DNA of 64,000 nucleotides from Glebionis coronaria (taxonomy: Eukaryota > Streptophyta > Magnoliopsida > Asterales > Asteraceae): the NCBI GenBank assembly GCA_025667525.1, contig CM046877.1:262977706-263041705 (forward strand), in the 5' to 3' direction. Shown piece by piece: positions 59,065 through 64,000 of this stretch. How positions within the stretch are numbered: position 1 is the first letter of the stretch; every line of letters begins with the position of its first letter. The position numbers and the translations under genes were made by a program. A model generated the notes under the pieces. That model searched no databases. It was not told the DNA's origin and saw nothing but the letters and a program-made list of their open reading frames with translations.

Positions 59065-62000
59065 TCCAAGAGGTGGGTCATCGGGCGAGCTATTTGAGAA
59101 AAATCTTTGATGAATCGACGATAGAAGCCCGCATGACCCAGAAAACTTCTCACACCCTTCACGGTTGAAGGTGGAGGCAACTTGGCGATAACATTGACTT
59201 TAGCACGGTCTACTTCAAGACCGGCTTTGGAAATCTTGTGTCCCAGCACGATGCCTTCTTTTACCATAAAATGGCATTTTTCCCAATTCAGAACAAGGCG
59301 AGTGTCTTCGCACCGCTTAAGCATACGTTCCAAATTGGCAAGGCAAGAAGAGAATGAATCCCCGAAGACCGAGAAATCATCCATGGAGACTTCCATGGTT
59401 TGTTCAACCATGTCATGGAAGATGGCTAACATGCACCTTTGGAAAGTCCCGGGGGCATTACATAAGCCAAAAGGCATTCTTTTGTAAGCAAAAGTTCCAT
59501 AGGGACAAGTGAATGTTGTCTTCTCTTGATCTTGGGGATCGATGGGTATTTGGAAATAACCCGAGAAACCATCAAGAAAGCAGTAATATTCATTACCCGC
59601 TAAACGTTCAAGCATTTGGTCCATAAAAGGTAGAGGGAAATGATCCTTTCTCGTGGCATCATTGAGTTTGCGGTAGTCTATACAAACTCTCCACCCAGTA
59701 ACGAGACGAGTGGAAATCAACTCGTTGTGTTCATTGGGAACAACGGTTATTCCGCCCTTCTTGGGCACACAATGGATTGGACTAACCCATGGTGAATCCG
59801 AAATAGGGTAAATCATACCCGCATCAAGAAGTTTGGTAACCTCTGTTTTGATGACTTTATGGATTTTTGGATTCACCCTTCGTTGGCTTTGAATTGTGGG
59901 CTTAAAGTCGTCCTCCATGAGAATTTTGTGTGTGCAGAAGTGAGGATCAATTCCACGAATATCAGAAATCTTCCAAGCAATAGCTTTCTTATGATCTTTC
60001 AACACGGTGATAAGTCGGGATTTTTCTTCTTCCTTTAGGTCCTTAGCAATGATGACTGGCGACTTCTTCTCTTCTTCAAGGAATACATACTCGAGATGGG
60101 GCAGCAACTCCTTAAGTTCTAAATCCGAAGGATTTTCGACGGGAGGCGTATTCGAAGTCGGAGTATCGATAGCAATGACCGTGGGAGATGGAGGCGAAGG
60201 ATTGTCTTCGTTGATAAGATTGTCAAAGAAATTCATGTCTTCATCCCCATCGGTGGGAGAATCATTAGTGGCTAAATTCACATCTCCCATGGTATCTTCA
60301 AGATTGTTCCAAAATAAATCACTATCTCCAAATAGAGACAACGATGAATCAATGGAGGACACGGTCTCAACATTGGGAAGAGAGGTGGGAATACTTTTGC
60401 AAGCATCATTAAAGTGTTCTTCACAAGCCTCATCAAGAACGTCAATACAATTAACACTCTCATATGAATAAGGCTGTTTAGACAACTTTCCCATGTTGAA
60501 GACTACTTTATCGTCACCCACTCTCATGATAAGCTCACCGGCTTCAACATCGACGAGAGTGCGACCGGTCCTCAAGAATGGACGACCCACAATTAATGGC
60601 ACACGGGGGTCCATCTCGTAGTCGACGATAACGAAATCAGCAGGAAAAGTGAATTTGTCGACTCCTACAATAATGTCTTCGGCTATCCCCACTGGATAAG
60701 CAACCGTACGGTTTGCTAATTCCAAAGTCATTTTGGTGGGGACTAGCTCTGGGAGAGATAATTGCTTCCAAACACTTAGAGGCATGAGATTAATACTGGC
60801 ACCTAGATCGGCTAGGGCCATGCAATTCTCTACTCCCGGGAAATTGCAAGGAATTAAGAAACGACTCGGATCACCAAGCTTGGTTGGCAATTTCCTTAAG
60901 AGCACTGCAGAGCAATTCTCATTAAGTTGGGTGTTGGCAATATCGAGGAGCTTTTCCTTGTCGCTCAGAAGATCTTTAAACATTTTCGCATATTTAGGCA
61001 TGTGAGCGAGAGCCTCAGCAAAGGAGATATTGAAATTCAGTTGTTTAAACATTTTAATAAAGTTTGAAACCTGAATATCGTCCTTGCTCTTTTGCTTCTC
61101 TTTCCTCAACCTAGATGGATAAGGTATATTGGAAGAAGAGGAAGGCTTTGGAAGAATAGGATCACTCACATCCTTAAGTGGAGGAGGGGTAGAAGGAAGA
61201 GGTGGGGAAATTGGGGAAGGAGAAGGATGAGGAATAGGAGCAGGTGACTCGTTCTCCTTAGTCACAACCACCGGTGGAGGTATAGGAAGCTCGGGTTCCT
61301 TGGTACCTTTGCCACTTCGAGTGGTGATTGCTTTCATCTCCCCTCTTGGATTCGCAACGGTGTTACTCGGAAGAGTACCCGAAGAAGAGGGTTGACTACC
61401 TTGGAAGAAACTAGCCATCATGTTCTTCAAGTCATTAGTTTGGCTATCCAACGTATTTCTCATGTCGGCTCTCAAATCGTTTCCTTGCTTGACCAAGTCT
61501 GCTTTCAGGTTGAGCACTTCTCTCTGAAGATTTCCCACTATCACATCGTTAGTCCTCATATAAGTTTCCACTTCTTGGTGAAGAGCGGTGGGTTGGTTGG
61601 GAGGAGCATTGTATGCGGGTGGTTGATAAACATGTTGTTGGTAAACTTGGTTGTTACGTTGAGGAGTTTGTTGCTGCTTGTGAGGAGGGATGTATGGTGT
61701 ACGAGGTTGTTGTTGTTGTTGAGGAGGGCGGTTGAGGTTTTGTTGTTGGTTTGAGTTGGTTGGGGGAAAACCAGGTGGGGAAAGATAATTGTTAGAACGG
61801 TAGCTCAGCAAGTTACGGTCACCTTGAGGACGGGCTTGATAAGCAGGTTGAGGATAGGTGCCATAAGCTGCATTCACATTCTCAGTAGGGTAGTCTTGGG
61901 TGGCGGTACAAGTGGTGTAAGAGTGAGGACCACCGCATATCTCACAAGGTTGGCTGACAACGTTAACTTGAGCGTTTTTAGTGTTGCTGCTGTTGGTGTT

Positions 62001-62897
62001 GTTAACGGTGTGGGTAACAAGCGATTCAAGAAGCGTAGTGATTTTGTCCAATCGCTTGTCGCTGTCACTAGTGCTAGCACTAGCGACATTGGTCCGAACA
62101 CTCTTGGTTTGCACACGAGATTTATTCTCAATGATGTCCCAAGCAGCATTGGAAGTCTTAGCCAAAAGATTACCCCCCGAGGCACTGTTTAGTGAATCTT
62201 GGTCACTCATGCTTAAACTATTGTAGAAAGTATTGATTTGATGTACTTTGGTAAAACCATGTTGTGGGCATTTTCTTAAAAGATCTTTAAAACGATCCCA
62301 AGATTCACTGAACGACTCATCGTACTTTTGTTCAAAATTTATGATTTCATTCCGCAAAGCGGTAGTACGAGAGGGTGGGAAAAAGTAATTGATAAACTTT
62401 GTTTCCAAATCCGTCCACGAGAGAATACTCTGTGGCGGTTCTTTAGCAAGCCAATGCTGGGCTTGTCCCTCTAAAGAAAAGGGAAAAAGTTGTAACCTGA
62501 TAACCTCTTGTGGAACACCATTGAACTTGACCGTGTTGGTGAGTTGCAAGAATCTCTTGATATGGTCGTGTGGATCATCAATGGTACGTCCCAAGAATGG
62601 TTGAGCGGAGACCATCTGGATAAAGCCTGATTTTAGCTCAAAGTTGTTGGCGGCAATTGGAGGTATGACAATTGGGTCAGTGTTGCCATCTACATGAGCT
62701 TGCAGTAATTCAATCATCGCCCGATTATCCGGAAGAGGCTCATTGTTGTTGTTATTGTTCATGTTGTTGAAGGGTGGGTTGTTGTTGTTATTATTGTTGT
62801 TCGGAGGTGGTATGTTGTTGTTGTTGTTTTGTACACCGGCCATGTCTAAGTTATCGAGAGGCTCGGGCTCTTGATAAGACGTGGATCGAGTGCGCAT
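59025..62897 (-). CDS. Athila-like gag-protease-reverse transcriptase frame
   Basis: 1290 codons from ATG 62897. Gag has an asparagine-rich N-terminus, the retrotransposon capsid domain (for example [16 protein letters not shown], about 140-155) and a [13 protein letters not shown] knuckle (about 320), then a glutamine/proline-rich linker. Protease shows [17 protein letters not shown] (about 690-710). RT has CVPKKGG (about 1044), [10 protein letters not shown] and [13 protein letters not shown], but the catalytic motif reads VSMDD, with Ser before MDD instead of the usual Phe or Tyr. The frame ends after RT because of a six-T run at 59060-59065 (plus strand) that shifts it away from the RNase H frame. 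Thus the copy looks recently inactivated. Confidence 0.88.
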   Translation of the reverse strand: MRTRSTSYQEPEPLDNLDMAGVQNNNNNIPPPNNNNNNNNPPFNNMNNNNNNEPLPDNRAMIELLQAHVDGNTDPIVIPPIAANNFELKSGFIQMVSAQPFLGRTIDDPHDHIKRFLQLTNTVKFNGVPQEVIRLQLFPFSLEGQAQHWLAKEPPQSILSWTDLETKFINYFFPPSRTTALRNEIINFEQKYDESFSESWDRFKDLLRKCPQHGFTKVHQINTFYNSLSMSDQDSLNSASGGNLLAKTSNAAWDIIENKSRVQTKSVRTNVASASTSDSDKRLDKITTLLESLVTHTVNNTNSSNTKNAQVNVVSQPCEICGGPHSYTTCTATQDYPTENVNAAYGTYPQPAYQARPQGDRNLLSYRSNNYLSPPGFPPTNSNQQQNLNRPPQQQQQPRTPYIPPHKQQQTPQRNNQVYQQHVYQPPAYNAPPNQPTALHQEVETYMRTNDVIVGNLQREVLNLKADLVKQGNDLRADMRNTLDSQTNDLKNMMASFFQGSQPSSSGTLPSNTVANPRGEMKAITTRSGKGTKEPELPIPPPVVVTKENESPAPIPHPSPSPISPPLPSTPPPLKDVSDPILPKPSSSSNIPYPSRLRKEKQKSKDDIQVSNFIKMFKQLNFNISFAEALAHMPKYAKMFKDLLSDKEKLLDIANTQLNENCSAVLLRKLPTKLGDPSRFLIPCNFPGVENCMALADLGASINLMPLSVWKQLSLPELVPTKMTLELANRTVAYPVGIAEDIIVGVDKFTFPADFVIVDYEMDPRVPLIVGRPFLRTGRTLVDVEAGELIMRVGDDKVVFNMGKLSKQPYSYESVNCIDVLDEACEEHFNDACKSIPTSLPNVETVSSIDSSLSLFGDSDLFWNNLEDTMGDVNLATNDSPTDGDEDMNFFDNLINEDNPSPPSPTVIAIDTPTSNTPPVENPSDLELKELLPHLEYVFLEEEKKSPVIIAKDLKEEEKSRLITVLKDHKKAIAWKISDIRGIDPHFCTHKILMEDDFKPTIQSQRRVNPKIHKVIKTEVTKLLDAGMIYPISDSPWVSPIHCVPKKGGITVVPNEHNELISTRLVTGWRVCIDYRKLNDATRKDHFPLPFMDQMLERLAGNEYYCFLDGFSGYFQIPIDPQDQEKTTFTCPYGTFAYKRMPFGLCNAPGTFQRCMLAIFHDMVEQTMEVSMDDFSVFGDSFSSCLANLERMLKRCEDTRLVLNWEKCHFMVKEGIVLGHKISKAGLEVDRAKVNVIAKLPPPSTVKGVRSFLGHAGFYRRFIKDFSQIARPMTHLLEKRYSFYLFQRVP

Positions 62898-63094
62898 ACA
62901 CCTGCAAAAGAACTAACAAGAGAAAAACAAAGCAAAAATATTTTTGGTTTTTTATGTTTTTTAATTTTTAGGATTTTTGAAAATTTAATATTTTTTAGGA
63001 GTTTTTGAAAATTTTTATGAAAAAGTAACGTTCACGGGGAACGGATCCCAAAATCCAAGTTCTCACAAAAAACTGTTGATCTTAACGAGAAGAG

Positions 63095-63110
63095 CCGACA
63101 GTGGCGCCAT
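63095..63110 (-). other. Athila-like primer binding site
   Basis: The minus strand reads TGGCGCCACTGTCGGC two bases after the 5' LTR. TGGCGCC is the primer start typical of Athila-type elements (usually assigned to tRNA-Asp); the later bases differ from the form I remember. Confidence 0.7.
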
Positions 63111-63112
63111 TT

Positions 63113-64000
63113 GATACAAGGGATTTTTACTCGTTTGAAAGTTCGTTTCTCGGAATCTCCTCGAATTGATCACAGCTCTGAGTGGAAGGTTTGTTCTTGG
63201 TGACAAAAAGGAGTTTGGTTTTCTCTTCTATTAAAAAGGGAAATGAATAAAGTAAATAAAGACTTAAACTTAAAACAATTAAAAAGTAAAACTTGAATAA
63301 GAAATTAAATCAAACAGTACTGGAAAAACCCTATTCGGAATAATTTGCTATACTGAATAAGTGACCTATGCGGAATAAATGCCCAATTCGGAATAAATAG
63401 CTCAATGCGGAAAAGAAGTCCTATTCGGAAAAATGGTCTATGCGGAATAAATCAACCCTATGCGGAATGTTTTCTATGCGGAATAAAAGCTCAATTCGGA
63501 ATGTCCAAAACATTCCGAATAAGGGAAAAATAAAATGGCAATTCGGAATATGTAAAATATTCCGAAGAAGGAATGAAACAAACAAGCTATTCGGAATGTT
63601 AGAAATTTCCGAGTAAGAGAATAAGAAAAAGTGCTATTCGGAATATATAAAAGCTATGCGGAATATTAGAAATATTCCGAGTAAGGGAAAAACCAAGAGA
63701 CTATTCGGAATAAGTAAAATATTCCGAATAGGGGACGAGACAAACTGCCTATTCGGAATAATTCAGGCGAAGAACAGTAACAGCAGAAGCAAAACGTTTT
63801 TAAATCAAATCGACCCAAATACTCAAAAAGGTTTTACCAAATTAACCAATAATCATTTAAATACCATAAGTAACAAATCCCAACAACAAAAATACAAAAT
63901 CAACCACGTTTAAAAGATTAAAATTAATCAACCAAGAAATTTTAGAACTTTTAATGAAAATGGAGATGAACAAGATGAATAAAAAGATTGTATTGAAAGA
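63113..64000 (-). repeat. Athila-like 5' LTR, partial
   Basis: It matches 53816-54703 almost base for base, including the CGGAAT array. The window ends before the U3 part, so its TATA box and outer edge are not visible. Confidence 0.92.

Larger units (their letters stand above)
53816..64000 (-). mobile_element. Athila-like Ty3/gypsy element, right end outside the window
   Basis: The 3' LTR (53816-55309) is complete and the 5' LTR (from 63113) runs off the window. A TGGCGCCACTGTCGGC primer site, an Athila-type gag with PR and RT, and an RNase H-integrase frame lie between. RT precedes integrase, so this is Ty3/gypsy. The LTR copies are almost identical over the shared 888 bp, so the insertion is young. 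It starts exactly where readable outer-Copia sequence stops, with CTGGT (53811-53815) as the presumed left target duplication. Confidence 0.92.

Noticed and set aside
60007..62226. Several plus-strand open frames of 81-154 codons
   Set aside because: Antisense shadows of the Athila-like gag-protease-RT frame.

Overview
This window is plant nuclear DNA: AT-rich, with one host gene split by many GT-AG introns and surrounded by stacked LTR retrotransposons. The retrotransposon proteins, above all a large extra ORF downstream of a Copia pol, look most like those that are abundant in Asteraceae genomes. That family-level placement is an inference from protein style, not a database result. I saw no rRNA, tRNA or CRISPR.

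Left part (1-9392): an unexplained AT-rich flank, then a decayed minus-strand Copia element (Copia-C, 1708-7716) whose pol ends abruptly inside RNase H, then the gene's upstream region.

Host gene (9393-23761, +): a 22-exon model in which every exon phase agrees, coding for 1433 aa. It has a signal peptide, a proline-rich and glycine-rich ectodomain, a small cysteine-rich motif and a multi-pass C-terminal membrane region. It matches the plant 'glycine-rich membrane protein' family of Arabidopsis AT5G11700, AT4G32920 and AT5G47020, whose function I do not know. Its introns hold a hAT-type MITE with an 8-bp target duplication, two tandem duplications, a GC-AG intron, and a short LTR element that itself carries a second, smaller TRIM element in one LTR. 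A decayed C-terminal HSP90 fragment follows at 24280-24753 (-).

Right part (25347-64000): a nest of retrotransposons. A minus-strand outer Copia (LTR 25347-25849, extra ORF, spacer, pol, up to 53815) was split by a young plus-strand Copia-A (26142-35246, TSD TCATC) and by a minus-strand Gypsy-B (37117-47603, TSD GTGAG). At its gag end it is interrupted by an Athila-like Gypsy (53816 to beyond 64000, minus strand). Removing the two inserts reconnects the extra ORF from three islands.

The most unusual signal is that three unrelated elements each carry their own iterated short word. The outer Copia has about 28 copies of T[G/A]TCA[A/G]CG in LTR, spacer, gag linker, INT-RT linker and extra ORF, always in the same reading frame where coding. 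Copia-A has a palindromic GGTACC cassette just upstream of its TATA box, in the gag tail and in the 3' UTR. The Athila LTR has about 20 CGGAAT words, several forming hairpins.
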